Part shown: one piece after another, positions 31,629 to 39,844 of the stretch
How positions within the stretch are numbered: the first letter of the stretch is position 1
Layout: the number at the start of each line of letters is the position of its first letter
Origin: Rhodococcus sp. (in: high G+C Gram-positive bacteria)
GTDB lineage: Bacteria; Actinomycetota; Actinomycetes; Mycobacteriales; Mycobacteriaceae
NCBI RefSeq assembly: GCF_023264675.1
Contig: NZ_JAHFVG010000052.1
Location: 1 to 39,844 of the forward strand
Length of the DNA stretch: 39,844 bases
Direction: 5' to 3'
Made by a program: the position numbers and the translations under genes
The notes under the pieces: generated by a model
The model's input: the letters and a program-made list of their open reading frames with translations, nothing else
Database searches by the model: none
Told to the model about the DNA's origin: nothing

Positions 31629-32756
31629 ATGACATACGGCTTCGGTACGAACGCGCTCGAAGCGCACAATCTGACGAAGACGTTCGGAACGGTTCGCGCC
31701 GTCTCCGATCTGAGCTTCGCGGTGCCTCGCGGGTCGATCACCGGATTCCTCGGCCCCAACGGATCCGGTAAGACCACCACCCTGAGACTTCTGCTCGGGC
31801 TGGCCAAGCCGACCACGGGTGTCGGCCTGGTTGCGGGCGCACCCTTCTCCACTCTCTCGCACCCGGCACGAGTCGTCGGCGCGGTACTCGATTCTCGAAG
31901 TCTGCACCCGAAACGAACCGCCCTGGGGCACCTGCGGATCTTCACCGCGGCTATCGGTGTCCCCGACGGTCGCGCCGACGACGTTCTGCGGGTCGTCGGT
32001 CTCGCCGACGCCGCGAAGCGCAACGTGGGGGGATTTTCGCTCGGCATGCGTCAACGCCTCGCGCTGGCGACCGCTCTTCTCGGCGATCCGGAAATTCTGG
32101 TGCTCGACGAGCCCGCCAACGGCCTCGATCCCGAGGGCATCGCCTGGCTGCGGGACTTCCTGAAATCGTTCGCCGCCGGGGGCCGCACCGTGCTGATCTC
32201 CAGCCATCTGCTGCGCGAAGTCGAAGCGACCGTGGACAACCTGGTCATCGTCAGCGGCGGAGCCCTCGTCTACCAGGGCACCATCGACCAGCTCAGATCG
32301 TCGCGACCCAGCCGAACCCTCGTCGCAGTGTCCGATCCCGCCGCGCTGGCTCTTGCTTTGGCGTCGAACGGCATCACCAACAGCCAGCTGTTACCCGACG
32401 GACGACTCGGGGTGGCAGATGCCGACGCCGACACCATCACCAGAATCGCGACCGACACCGAGCTGACCGTGTTCGGCACCAGCTACGAGCACGTCGACCT
32501 GGAGCAGGTATTCCTGTCCATGACGGCAGGACAGTACGCGGCGCCCGCTCCCGGGCAGCTTCCTCCCCAGAATTACGGTGCGCCCGCCGGCTACGGTCCA
32601 CCACCCGGCTACGCTCCCCCGCCAACCGGATACGGTCCCCCGCCGCCGGGGTACGGTCCCCCGCCCGGCTACGGTCCGCCGCCTCCCGGCTACGGGCCCC
32701 CACCCGGCTATGGTCAGCCGCCTGCGCAGTCCTACTGGGAAGGCGAACGACGATGA
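31629..32756 (+). CDS. ABC transporter ATP-binding protein with Gly-Tyr-Pro repeat tail
   Basis: A 375-residue ATPase for the ABC-2-type permease that follows (four-base ATGA overlap). Walker A GPNGSGKTT near residue 45, signature FSLGMRQRL, Walker B ILVLDEPANGLDPEG and H-loop ISSHLL are all normal. After about residue 310 comes a low-complexity C-terminal tail of some 55 residues, built from GYGPPP(P) units (about seven repeats) and ending QSYWEGERR. Such tails are common in actinobacterial membrane proteins but unusual on a cytoplasmic ABC ATPase. The pair may export a drug or an antibiotic-like compound, or move a lipid. Confidence 0.92.
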   Translation: MTYGFGTNALEAHNLTKTFGTVRAVSDLSFAVPRGSITGFLGPNGSGKTTTLRLLLGLAKPTTGVGLVAGAPFSTLSHPARVVGAVLDSRSLHPKRTALGHLRIFTAAIGVPDGRADDVLRVVGLADAAKRNVGGFSLGMRQRLALATALLGDPEILVLDEPANGLDPEGIAWLRDFLKSFAAGGRTVLISSHLLREVEATVDNLVIVSGGALVYQGTIDQLRSSRPSRTLVAVSDPAALALALASNGITNSQLLPDGRLGVADADADTITRIATDTELTVFGTSYEHVDLEQVFLSMTAGQYAAPAPGQLPPQNYGAPAGYGPPPGYAPPPTGYGPPPPGYGPPPGYGPPPPGYGPPPGYGQPPAQSYWEGERR

Positions 32757-33517
32757 CGACGCTGCTCACCTCCGAAATCCGCAAGGTCACCACGCTGAAC
32801 TTCTGGTGGGCCCTCGCGCTACCACCGATATTCGTCGGAATCTGCGCAAGCGCCATCTCCTCGGCGGTCGCGAGCGGAACCGAGGATCTGACCGGCGGCG
32901 ACGTGGACGGAGTTGCTGCTGTCGGCCTGTTCATCTCGCTGATGTTCTCGATGCTCTTCGCTGCCGTGTTCTCGGCCGTCAACACCGGCACCGAATTCCG
33001 GCACGACACGATCACCACGTCGTTTCTGACCGCCTCCGGCCGCGACCGAGTGATCGCCGCCAAGATCGCCGTCACCGCGCTCTTCTCGGTCGGGTACGGA
33101 ATGATCGTCGCGATCTGCAGCCTCGCCTGCCTGCTGCTGTTCACCGGAGGCTCGTTCTCACTCGACGGCGAGACGATGGCGTCGGTGGCCTCCGGACTGT
33201 TCGCGGTCGTTCTGTGGTCTCTCATCGGATCCGGGCTCGGCTTGCTGTTCGGATCACCGACATGGCCCTCGATCATCATCGTCGCGTGGTTCCCGTTCGG
33301 CGAGTTGATCGCCATCGGGATCCTCTCGGGAATCGGAATCGACGGAGCCTGGCACGTGACCCCGTCGGCCCTGACCTTGTCCCTCGTCGCCGCAAGCCAG
33401 ATCAACGACGAACAAGTGCTCACCTCGTGGGCGCTCTCGGCCGTCGGCCTGACGTTGTGGGGTGCGGTGTCCGTCGTTGCGGGCTGGCTCCGAACCCGCG
33501 AGCGCGACATCGGCTGA
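32753..33517 (+). CDS. ABC-2 type transporter permease
   Basis: A 254-residue membrane protein with about six hydrophobic spans, for example NFWWALALPPIFVGICASAISS and GLFISLMFSMLFAAVFSAV. After the second span comes FRHDTITTSFLTASGRDRVIAAKI, the usual cytoplasmic loop of ABC-2 permeases of the YhaP/CcmB-like group. It overlaps the ATPase gene with the tail by four bases and must be its membrane partner. No substrate can be read from the sequence. Confidence 0.88.
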   Translation: MTTLLTSEIRKVTTLNFWWALALPPIFVGICASAISSAVASGTEDLTGGDVDGVAAVGLFISLMFSMLFAAVFSAVNTGTEFRHDTITTSFLTASGRDRVIAAKIAVTALFSVGYGMIVAICSLACLLLFTGGSFSLDGETMASVASGLFAVVLWSLIGSGLGLLFGSPTWPSIIIVAWFPFGELIAIGILSGIGIDGAWHVTPSALTLSLVAASQINDEQVLTSWALSAVGLTLWGAVSVVAGWLRTRERDIG

Positions 33518-33554
33518 CACCCGTGTCGGTGCCGAGGACTACCGTTCGAATGTG

Positions 33555-36500
33555 ATGGTGAGTGAAGGTAACGACAAACGGACGGCCGGGTGGATTTCTC
33601 GCCTCGTCGCTCAGTGCTGGATCCACCGAAAAACTGCACTCGGCGCCCTGACGGTCACCATGGTCGCAGCCGTCATCGACATCTCGTTTCCACTCCTCAC
33701 CCGCATCGCCGTCGACGATGCGGGTGCGGGAGACAGCGACGCGATCCTGGCGGTTGCCATCGCGATCGGCGGGCTCGGCGTCGTGCGGTTCGGATGTCAG
33801 TTCGGTCGACGGTTCCTTGCCGGTCGGCTCTCGATCGACGTTCAACACGATCTCAGGCTTGCGCTGCTCGGCTCACTGCAGCGACTCGACGGACGCCGCC
33901 AGGACGAAATCCGAACCGGCCAGGTGGTGTCCCGCTCCATCACCGATCTCCAGCTCGTCCAAGGCCTGCTCGCGATGGTGCCGATGTCCGCGGGAGCACT
34001 GCTGCAGTTCGTCCTCGCCCTGGCCGTGATGGCGTACCTCTCGCCGCTGCTGACTCTCGTCGCGCTGCTCATCGTTCCTGCCGTCTCCCTCGTGGTCTAT
34101 CGAGTGCGGCCGACGCTGTACGCGGCAACGTGGTCGGCGCAGCAACGTGCAGCGGATCTCGCGCAGCACGTCGAGGAGACCGTTACCGGGGTTCGAGTGG
34201 TCAAGGGCTTCGGCCAGGAAGCGCGAGCAGTGGACCGACTGGAAGCACTCGGTCGCACACTGTTCGCCGAACGTATGCGGGCAGCCAAGATCAACTCGCG
34301 GTTCGCTCCGTCCATGGCGGCCATCCCGCAACTCGGACTCGTCGGCGTCATCGCGCTCGGCGGATACCTGGCCATGCACGGCCACATCACCGTCGGCACG
34401 TTCCTGGCGTTCGCCACCTACGTGGCCACGCTGTCCGCCGTGACGAGAACCCTGTCCTCGATCGTGATCATGGCCCAGCTCTCGCGCGCCGCCGTCGAAC
34501 GTGTCTACGCGGTGGTCGACACCGAGCCCGTCGTCCCCGAGCCACACCAGCCGCTACACCTGCCCGACGGTCCACTCGGCCTCGACTTCGACCACGTCAC
34601 CTTCGGATTCGAACCGACGCGAGACGTCCTCCGCTCCTTCGATCTGAGCGTCGCGCCGGGCGAATGCATCGCTATCGTCGGCCATGCCGGATCCGGCAAG
34701 ACGGCACTGTCGTTGCTTCTCCCCCGCTTCTACAGTCCACAGTCCGGCTCGGTCGCGCTGACGTCGGACGGGCAGCGATTCGACGTGGACCGGGTCAGCG
34801 CGCAGCAACTTCGCGGCGCTGTCGGTCTGGTGTTCGACGAGCCGTTCCTTTTCTCCGACACCATCGCGGCGAACATCGCGCTCGGCAAGCCCGATGCCAC
34901 CTCCGAGGAGATCGAGCGAGCCGCCGGTCTCGCCGAGGCCGCGGCGTTCATCGAGGCGCTGCCGGACGGCTACGACTCCGTCGTCGGCGAACGCGGCCTG
35001 ACACTGTCCGGCGGCCAGCGGCAGCGCATCGCCCTTGCGCGCGCTCTGTTGACGGACCCGCGAGTCCTCGTGCTCGACGACGCCACCTCCGCCGTCGACG
35101 CCGCCACCGAAGCCAAGATTTTCGACGCCCTTCGGCGGCTCCGCGACCGCACCACCGTGGTTCTCGCACACCGACGATCCACGCTGACGTTGGCCGACCG
35201 CGTCGCCGTCCTCGACGGCGGGCAGATCATCGACGCCGGAACCGTCGCCGAACTCGACGAACGATGTCCTCTGTTTCGAACGCTTCTCTCGGCCGACGAT
35301 TCGGAAGACACCGAAACGTTCGAGAACTTCCCCGGCGACCACGATCTCAGCGACCGACCCGGCGACGCCGTCCTCTGGCCCGAGGACATAGAGCCGCACA
35401 CCGAATCCAGATCTACTGCCGCCGCCGGACCTGTTGGCGTCGGCGGAGGAAGCGGTAGAGCAGGCGGCGGACACGTCGCAGGCGCCCTGGGCAGTGCTGC
35501 ATCGACCCCGCAGATGGCCGCCGCCGTCGACGCGCTCCCGTCGGCCACCGAAGACCCGCAAACATCAGGGCCCGCGCTCCGCGCTGCCGATCCGCATTTC
35601 CGTCTCACACGGTTGCTCGCCCCGGTTCGGGCACTCCTGATCGCCGTGGTGGTACTGCTCGCGCTGGACTCCCTCGCATCGATCGCGTTTCCGTCCATCG
35701 TGCGATTCGCCGTCGACGACGGCGTGTCCCGTGGTGACTCGGGCGCGCTGTGGACGGCAACGGCCATCGGCGTCGTGCTCGCTGTCGCCGGTTGGTTCGT
35801 CATCTCGGCGACCACGACCATCACCGCCAGGGCAGGCGAACGCGTGCTGTTCGGCCTCCGGGTCAGGAGTTACGCCCACATCCAGCGACTCGGGCTGGAC
35901 TACTACGAACGCGAACTGTCCGGCCGCATCATGACAAGGATGACGACCGACGTCGACGCGCTCTCGTCGTTCATCCAGACCGGCGCCTCCACCGCCGTGG
36001 TCAGCCTTCTCACGATCCTCGGTATCGCGACGGCTCTGCTCGTCACCGATTTCTCGCTCGGACTCGTCGCCCTTGCAGTGGTTCCGCCGCTCGTCGTCGC
36101 GACCATCGTGTTCCGCAAGATCTCGTCGGCTGCCTACTCGACGTCTCGCGAGCGTATTTCGACAGTCAATGCCGACTTCCAGGAAAACATCGCGGGCCTG
36201 CGCTCGGCGCAGGCCTATCGCCGCGAGGAGTTCGCCGCCGATCGGTTCGCCGAGCGTGCAGATCACTACCGGGTCAGCCGAATGCGATCCCAGCGCGCCA
36301 TCTCCGTGTTCTTCCCGTTCATCACGCTGCTCTCCGATATCGCTCTCGCCCTCGTCGTCTTCGTCGGCGCGCATCAAGTCGCGACAGGATCGACGTCGGC
36401 GGGCACGCTCGTCGCGTTCGTGCTCTACCTCGGGCTGCTGTTCGGTCCGATCCAGCAGCTCTCTCAGGTGTTCGACGGGTACCAACAGGCGAGCGTCGGC

Positions 36501-37379
36501 GTCAGCCGGATCGGCGACCTGCTTCGCACGCCGAGTTCGATCGAAACCGCCTCGAATCCGAATGTCGTGCCCATCCGTGACGGACATCTCCGTAGTGATA
36601 TCGAATTCAGAAATGTCGGCTTCCGCTATGCCGGAGCCGACACCGAAGCACTCAGTGAGGTCAATCTCACAGTGCCTCGTGGCACCACCGTCGCGCTCGT
36701 CGGACAGACCGGCGCGGGCAAGTCCACCGTCGTCAAACTGCTCGCTCGTTTCTACGATCCGACGTCAGGATCGGTGCGTGTCGACGGCACGGATCTACGC
36801 GACTATCGGCTCGCGGACTACCGCCACCGACTCGGTGTCGTGCCTCAGGAAGCGCACCTTTTCACCGGCGACGTGGCGAGCAACATCGCCTTCGGCAAGC
36901 CCGACGCCACCCGCGCCGAGATCGAAGATGCAGCGCGCGCTGTCGGCGCTCTGGACACCATCGCTGCACTTCGCGGGGGCATGAGACAGCCGGTCGGCGA
37001 GCGCGGGCAGGGTCTGTCGGCAGGCCAACGGCAGCTGATCGCGCTGGCCCGGGCAGAGCTCGTCGACCCCGATCTACTGCTGCTCGACGAAGCAACGGCA
37101 ACGCTCGATCCCGCCACCGAACGCAAGGTTCTCGCCGCCAGCGAGCGAGTGCTTCGCAAGCGAACGGCGGTGGTCGTCGCGCACCGACTGGCGACCGCGG
37201 CGCGGGCCGATCTGATCGTCGTCGTCGACGCCGGCCGAATCGTCGAGACCGGCACGCACGACGGATTGAGGGCTGCGAACGGGTTCTACGCGCGGTTGTG
37301 GGATGCGGCCGAAACGTCCGACGGGAATAATTCGATAGTCCACGGAGTCGTCAGCACAGAAGCTGATAGTTACTCGTGA
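33555..37379 (+). CDS. Fused ABC exporter with two membrane and two ATPase domains, Rv0194-like
   Basis: 1274 residues arranged membrane-ATPase-membrane-ATPase, like M. tuberculosis Rv0194, a multidrug exporter of 1194 aa. NBD1 has Walker A GHAGSGKT (about residue 376), signature LSGGQRQR (484), and Walker B VLVLDDATSAVD, in which the catalytic Glu is Asp509. NBD2 has GQTGAGKST (1050), a changed signature LSAGQRQL (1154), and LLLLDEATATLD with Glu1179. This is the asymmetric pattern of heterodimer-like exporters with one weak ATP site. A Gly/Ala/Ser/Pro-rich linker of about 80 residues joins the halves (residues about 600-680). ATG 33555 and GTGs at 33552 and 33558 are close start options; TACCGT upstream would allow a leaderless start. 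Confidence 0.92.
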   Translation: MVSEGNDKRTAGWISRLVAQCWIHRKTALGALTVTMVAAVIDISFPLLTRIAVDDAGAGDSDAILAVAIAIGGLGVVRFGCQFGRRFLAGRLSIDVQHDLRLALLGSLQRLDGRRQDEIRTGQVVSRSITDLQLVQGLLAMVPMSAGALLQFVLALAVMAYLSPLLTLVALLIVPAVSLVVYRVRPTLYAATWSAQQRAADLAQHVEETVTGVRVVKGFGQEARAVDRLEALGRTLFAERMRAAKINSRFAPSMAAIPQLGLVGVIALGGYLAMHGHITVGTFLAFATYVATLSAVTRTLSSIVIMAQLSRAAVERVYAVVDTEPVVPEPHQPLHLPDGPLGLDFDHVTFGFEPTRDVLRSFDLSVAPGECIAIVGHAGSGKTALSLLLPRFYSPQSGSVALTSDGQRFDVDRVSAQQLRGAVGLVFDEPFLFSDTIAANIALGKPDATSEEIERAAGLAEAAAFIEALPDGYDSVVGERGLTLSGGQRQRIALARALLTDPRVLVLDDATSAVDAATEAKIFDALRRLRDRTTVVLAHRRSTLTLADRVAVLDGGQIIDAGTVAELDERCPLFRTLLSADDSEDTETFENFPGDHDLSDRPGDAVLWPEDIEPHTESRSTAAAGPVGVGGGSGRAGGGHVAGALGSAASTPQMAAAVDALPSATEDPQTSGPALRAADPHFRLTRLLAPVRALLIAVVVLLALDSLASIAFPSIVRFAVDDGVSRGDSGALWTATAIGVVLAVAGWFVISATTTITARAGERVLFGLRVRSYAHIQRLGLDYYERELSGRIMTRMTTDVDALSSFIQTGASTAVVSLLTILGIATALLVTDFSLGLVALAVVPPLVVATIVFRKISSAAYSTSRERISTVNADFQENIAGLRSAQAYRREEFAADRFAERADHYRVSRMRSQRAISVFFPFITLLSDIALALVVFVGAHQVATGSTSAGTLVAFVLYLGLLFGPIQQLSQVFDGYQQASVGVSRIGDLLRTPSSIETASNPNVVPIRDGHLRSDIEFRNVGFRYAGADTEALSEVNLTVPRGTTVALVGQTGAGKSTVVKLLARFYDPTSGSVRVDGTDLRDYRLADYRHRLGVVPQEAHLFTGDVASNIAFGKPDATRAEIEDAARAVGALDTIAALRGGMRQPVGERGQGLSAGQRQLIALARAELVDPDLLLLDEATATLDPATERKVLAASERVLRKRTAVVVAHRLATAARADLIVVVDAGRIVETGTHDGLRAANGFYARLWDAAETSDGNNSIVHGVVSTEADSYS

Positions 37380-37491
37380 GTACATACCACAGCCACGTCC
37401 CGGGCGTCTGTACCCCTCGGGAGAGGTCTAGCCTGGATGTGTACGCGCGTTTGATCGGGAACGAAGAGAAGAATCGAGGCGAACTACTGCC
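37380..37491 (+). promoter_or_regulatory. Upstream region of kgd
   Basis: 112 bases between the exporter stop and the kgd GTG. A TAGCCT (TANNNT-type) -10 candidate lies near 37429-37434, but no good -35 match is seen. GAGG stands about 12 bases before the GTG, rather far for a ribosome-binding site. No terminator hairpin of convincing strength is present. Confidence 0.3.
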
Positions 37492-39844
37492 GTGAGCAGC
37501 AGCTCTACTACCCAATTCGGACAAAACCAATGGCTTGTCGACGAGATGTACGAGCGATTCAAGGATGATCCGTCGTCTGTCGACGCCAGTTGGCACGAAT
37601 TTCTCACCGACTACGACCCGGACGCACCGGTAGGTGACGGCACGGCGTCAGTTCCGAACGGGAGTAAGGCTCCGTCCAACGGCACGTCCGCCACGCCCGA
37701 TGCACCCAAGGCTGCTGCGCCCAAGGCCGAAGCACCGAAAGCTGCGGCTCCCAAGGCTGCTGCGCCCAAGGCGGAGGCTCCCAAGGCCACCGCAGCGGCG
37801 ACCAAGCCCGCTCCCACTGCGCGGCCTGCAACGTCGAAGGCTGCAGGCTCTGCACCCTCGACCGCCAGCGCGAAGCCCGCTGCTGCCGCGGCACCGGCCG
37901 AAGAGTCCAGCAAGGTTCTGCGCGGCGCCGCTGCTGCCGTCGCGAAGAACATGTCGGCCTCGCTTCAGATCCCCACCGCTACCAGCGTCCGCGCGATCCC
38001 GGCCAAGCTCATGGTCGACAACCGCCTGGTGATCAACAATCACCTCGCTCGCACACGCGGCGGCAAGATCTCGTTCACACACCTTCTCGGCTACGCCATC
38101 GTGCAGGCCGTCAAGGCGTTCCCGAACATGAACCGCCACTTCGCCGAGATCGACGGCAAGCCGAACGCGGTGACACCCGCTGCCACCAACCTCGGACTGG
38201 CAATCGACCTTCCCGGCAAGGACGGCAACCGCTCGCTCGTCGTCGCCGCGATCAAGAACACGCAGGACTACACCTTCACGCAGTTCTACAACGCGTACGA
38301 GGACATCGTCCGCCGCGCGCGTGACGGCAAGCTGACCGGCGAGGACTTCCAAGGCGTCACGCTGTCGCTGACCAATCCCGGCGGCATCGGAACCGTGCAC
38401 TCAGTCCCACGCCTGATGAACGGCCAGGGCGCCATCATCGGCGCCGGTGCCATGGAGTATCCGGCAGAGTTCCAGGGCGCGAGCGACGAGCGCCTGGCGG
38501 AGTTCGGCGTCGGCAAGCTGATGACGCTGACCTCGACGTACGACCACCGCATCATCCAGGGCGCCGAGTCGGGCGATTTTCTCAAGACGATCCACAACCT
38601 GCTGATCAGCGACGAGTTCTACGACGAGATCTTCCATTCGTTGAAGATCCCGTACGAGCCGATCCGCTGGCGCAAGGATCTGCCCGAGGGCACCGTCGAC
38701 AAGAACACCCGCGTCCTCGAGCTCATCGCGGCGTACCGCAACCGCGGCCACCTGATGGCCGACACGGATCCGTTGCAGTTCACCAAGGACAAGTTCCGGA
38801 TGCACCCGGACCTCGACGTGATCAGCCACGATCTGACGCTGTGGGACCTCGACCGAGAATTCAAGGTCGGCGGATTCCACGGCAAGGACAAGATGCGTCT
38901 GCGCGACGTACTCAGCGTCCTTCGCGACTCCTACTGCCGCCACATGGGCATCGAGTACACCCACATCCTCGAGACCGATCAGGTCGCGTGGCTGCAGGAA
39001 CGTGTCGAGGCCACCCACGTCAAACCGACTGTGGCGCAGCAGAAGTACATCCTCAGCAAGCTCAACGCCGCCGAGGCTTTCGAGACCTTCCTGCAGACCA
39101 AGTACGTCGGGCAGAAGCGCTTCTCACTCGAAGGTGCAGAGTCCGTAATCCCGATGATGGACGCCGTCATCGACCAGAGCGCCGAGCATTCGCTCGACGA
39201 GGTCGTCATCGGCATGCCGCACCGTGGTCGCCTGAACGTCCTGGCGAACATCGTCGGAAAGCCCTACTCGAAGATCTTCACCGAGTTCGAGGGCAACATG
39301 AACCCGGCGGCGGCCCACGGCTCCGGCGACGTGAAGTACCACCTCGGCGCCCAGGGCACCTACATCCAGATGTTCGGCGAGAACGACATCGCGGTGTCGC
39401 TTACCGCGAACCCGTCGCACCTCGAAGCTGTGGATCCGGTCCTCGAAGGACTGGTTCGCGCCAAGCAGGACCTGCTGGACAAGGGTGCGGGCGAAGGCGG
39501 ATTCTCCGTCCTTCCGTTGATGCTTCACGGCGACGCGGCCTTCGCAGGCCAGGGTGTTGTTGCGGAAACGCTCAACCTCGCGCAACTGCGCGGCTACCGC
39601 ACCGGCGGCACCGTGCACATCGTCGTCAACAACCAGGTCGGATTCACCACCGCACCGGAGCACTCTCGCTCGTCCGAGTACTGCACCGACGTCGCCAAGA
39701 TGATCGGCGCGCCGATCTTCCACGTCAACGGTGACGACCCGGAAGCATGCGTCCGCGTTGCTCAGCTCGCCGTCGACTTCCGTGAGAAGTTCAACAAAGA
39801 CGTCGTCATCGACATGATCTGCTACCGCAGGCGTGGACACAACG
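37492..39844 (+). CDS. kgd: Multifunctional 2-oxoglutarate dehydrogenase E1/E2 (Kgd/OdhA), cut by window end
   Basis: 784 residues of a protein usually about 1230 long. The first 40 residues (GQNQWLVDEMYERFKDDPSSVDASWHEFL) form the conserved subunit-docking helix. Next is a linker rich in Ala/Pro/Lys with repeats of APKA (about 65-140). A succinyltransferase-type domain with STYDHRIIQGAESGDF (His active site) follows. The thiamin-dependent E1 domain begins near residue 405, with IGMPHRGRLNVLAN and GDAAFAGQGVVAETLN...NNQVGFTT. It lacks a lipoyl domain, as in mycobacterial Kgd and corynebacterial OdhA, so lipoyl groups must come from the separate SucB/AceF-type subunit. It converts 2-oxoglutarate to succinyl-CoA in the TCA cycle and is inhibited in the family by the FHA protein GarA/OdhI. 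The start is GTG, as in the homologue. Confidence 0.97.
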   Translation, partial: MSSSSTTQFGQNQWLVDEMYERFKDDPSSVDASWHEFLTDYDPDAPVGDGTASVPNGSKAPSNGTSATPDAPKAAAPKAEAPKAAAPKAAAPKAEAPKATAAATKPAPTARPATSKAAGSAPSTASAKPAAAAAPAEESSKVLRGAAAAVAKNMSASLQIPTATSVRAIPAKLMVDNRLVINNHLARTRGGKISFTHLLGYAIVQAVKAFPNMNRHFAEIDGKPNAVTPAATNLGLAIDLPGKDGNRSLVVAAIKNTQDYTFTQFYNAYEDIVRRARDGKLTGEDFQGVTLSLTNPGGIGTVHSVPRLMNGQGAIIGAGAMEYPAEFQGASDERLAEFGVGKLMTLTSTYDHRIIQGAESGDFLKTIHNLLISDEFYDEIFHSLKIPYEPIRWRKDLPEGTVDKNTRVLELIAAYRNRGHLMADTDPLQFTKDKFRMHPDLDVISHDLTLWDLDREFKVGGFHGKDKMRLRDVLSVLRDSYCRHMGIEYTHILETDQVAWLQERVEATHVKPTVAQQKYILSKLNAAEAFETFLQTKYVGQKRFSLEGAESVIPMMDAVIDQSAEHSLDEVVIGMPHRGRLNVLANIVGKPYSKIFTEFEGNMNPAAAHGSGDVKYHLGAQGTYIQMFGENDIAVSLTANPSHLEAVDPVLEGLVRAKQDLLDKGAGEGGFSVLPLMLHGDAAFAGQGVVAETLNLAQLRGYRTGGTVHIVVNNQVGFTTAPEHSRSSEYCTDVAKMIGAPIFHVNGDDPEACVRVAQLAVDFREKFNKDVVIDMICYRRRGHN

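Noticed and set aside
30615..32207. Open frame of 530 codons on the minus strand across the LLM and ABC ATPase genes
   Set aside because: It spans two good plus-strand genes and a terminator hairpin and shows no protein motif.
33590..35458. Open frame of 622 codons inside the fused exporter gene
   Set aside because: Arg-rich shadow in the second frame of a well-defined ABC exporter.
1..39844. CRISPR arrays, tRNA or rRNA genes, insertion sequences, prophage or toxin-antitoxin genes
   Set aside because: Looked for on both strands; no direct-repeat arrays, cloverleaf sequences, transposase motifs or small toxin-antitoxin pairs were seen.

Overview
The window is a gene-dense, high-GC actinobacterial chromosome segment, most like Rhodococcus or a close mycolate-producing relative. 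The evidence for this is the fused E2/E1 2-oxoglutarate dehydrogenase (kgd type), a FadD15-like acyl-CoA ligase, an Rv0194-like double ABC exporter, an Rv1771-like gulonolactone dehydrogenase, frequent GTG starts and a strong codon bias to G/C in the third position. No rRNA, tRNA, CRISPR array, transposase, integrase or phage gene is visible, so this reads as core chromosome with some accessory metabolism.

Region by region: 1-3.0 kb (+) holds the end of a histidine phosphatase, a RidA-family protein and a polar amino-acid ABC importer whose binding protein and permease are fused in one lipoprotein. 3.1-6.6 kb (-) is a three-subunit molybdenum hydroxylase of the PaoABC aldehyde oxidoreductase type. 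6.8-10.2 kb (-) has a type-B carboxylesterase and a DEAD-box RNA helicase. 10.5-16.4 kb has a FadD15-like ligase (+), a small alpha/beta hydrolase (-) and a large RecB-like nuclease/RNase H-like/SF1 helicase protein (+), whose 5' end appears to carry a one-base frameshift. 16.4-21.3 kb has a PLP aldolase/deaminase (-) and a TetR regulator (-), divergent from an aldonolactone oxidase and a membrane molybdopterin oxidoreductase (+). 21.2-24.2 kb has adenine deaminase (-), a crotonase (-) and a divergent acyl-CoA dehydrogenase (+). 24.3-26.8 kb (-) has a PadR/MFS drug-efflux operon with a clear operator palindrome, then a cold-shock protein. 26.9-31.5 kb has a GNAT protein, a GST-like xenologue reductase, a VOC/AraC pair (-), an unknown hydrophobic protein and an F420-type LLM oxidoreductase. 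31.6-37.4 kb (+) has an ABC-2 pair whose ATPase ends in a Gly-Tyr-Pro repeat tail, then a giant fused ABC exporter. From 37.5 kb to the window edge is kgd, truncated on the right.

The most notable non-coding signals are two copies of one 46-bp palindrome with identical 19-bp arms, both between convergent genes about 21 kb apart; other strong hairpins at gene ends; the PadR-type operator; and three short palindromes of CGAA...TTCG form between the divergent helicase and ligase genes. I found no convincing wholly new multi-gene system. The best candidates for follow-up are the three-domain nuclease-helicase with its frameshifted iron-sulfur N-terminus and the repeated palindrome family.
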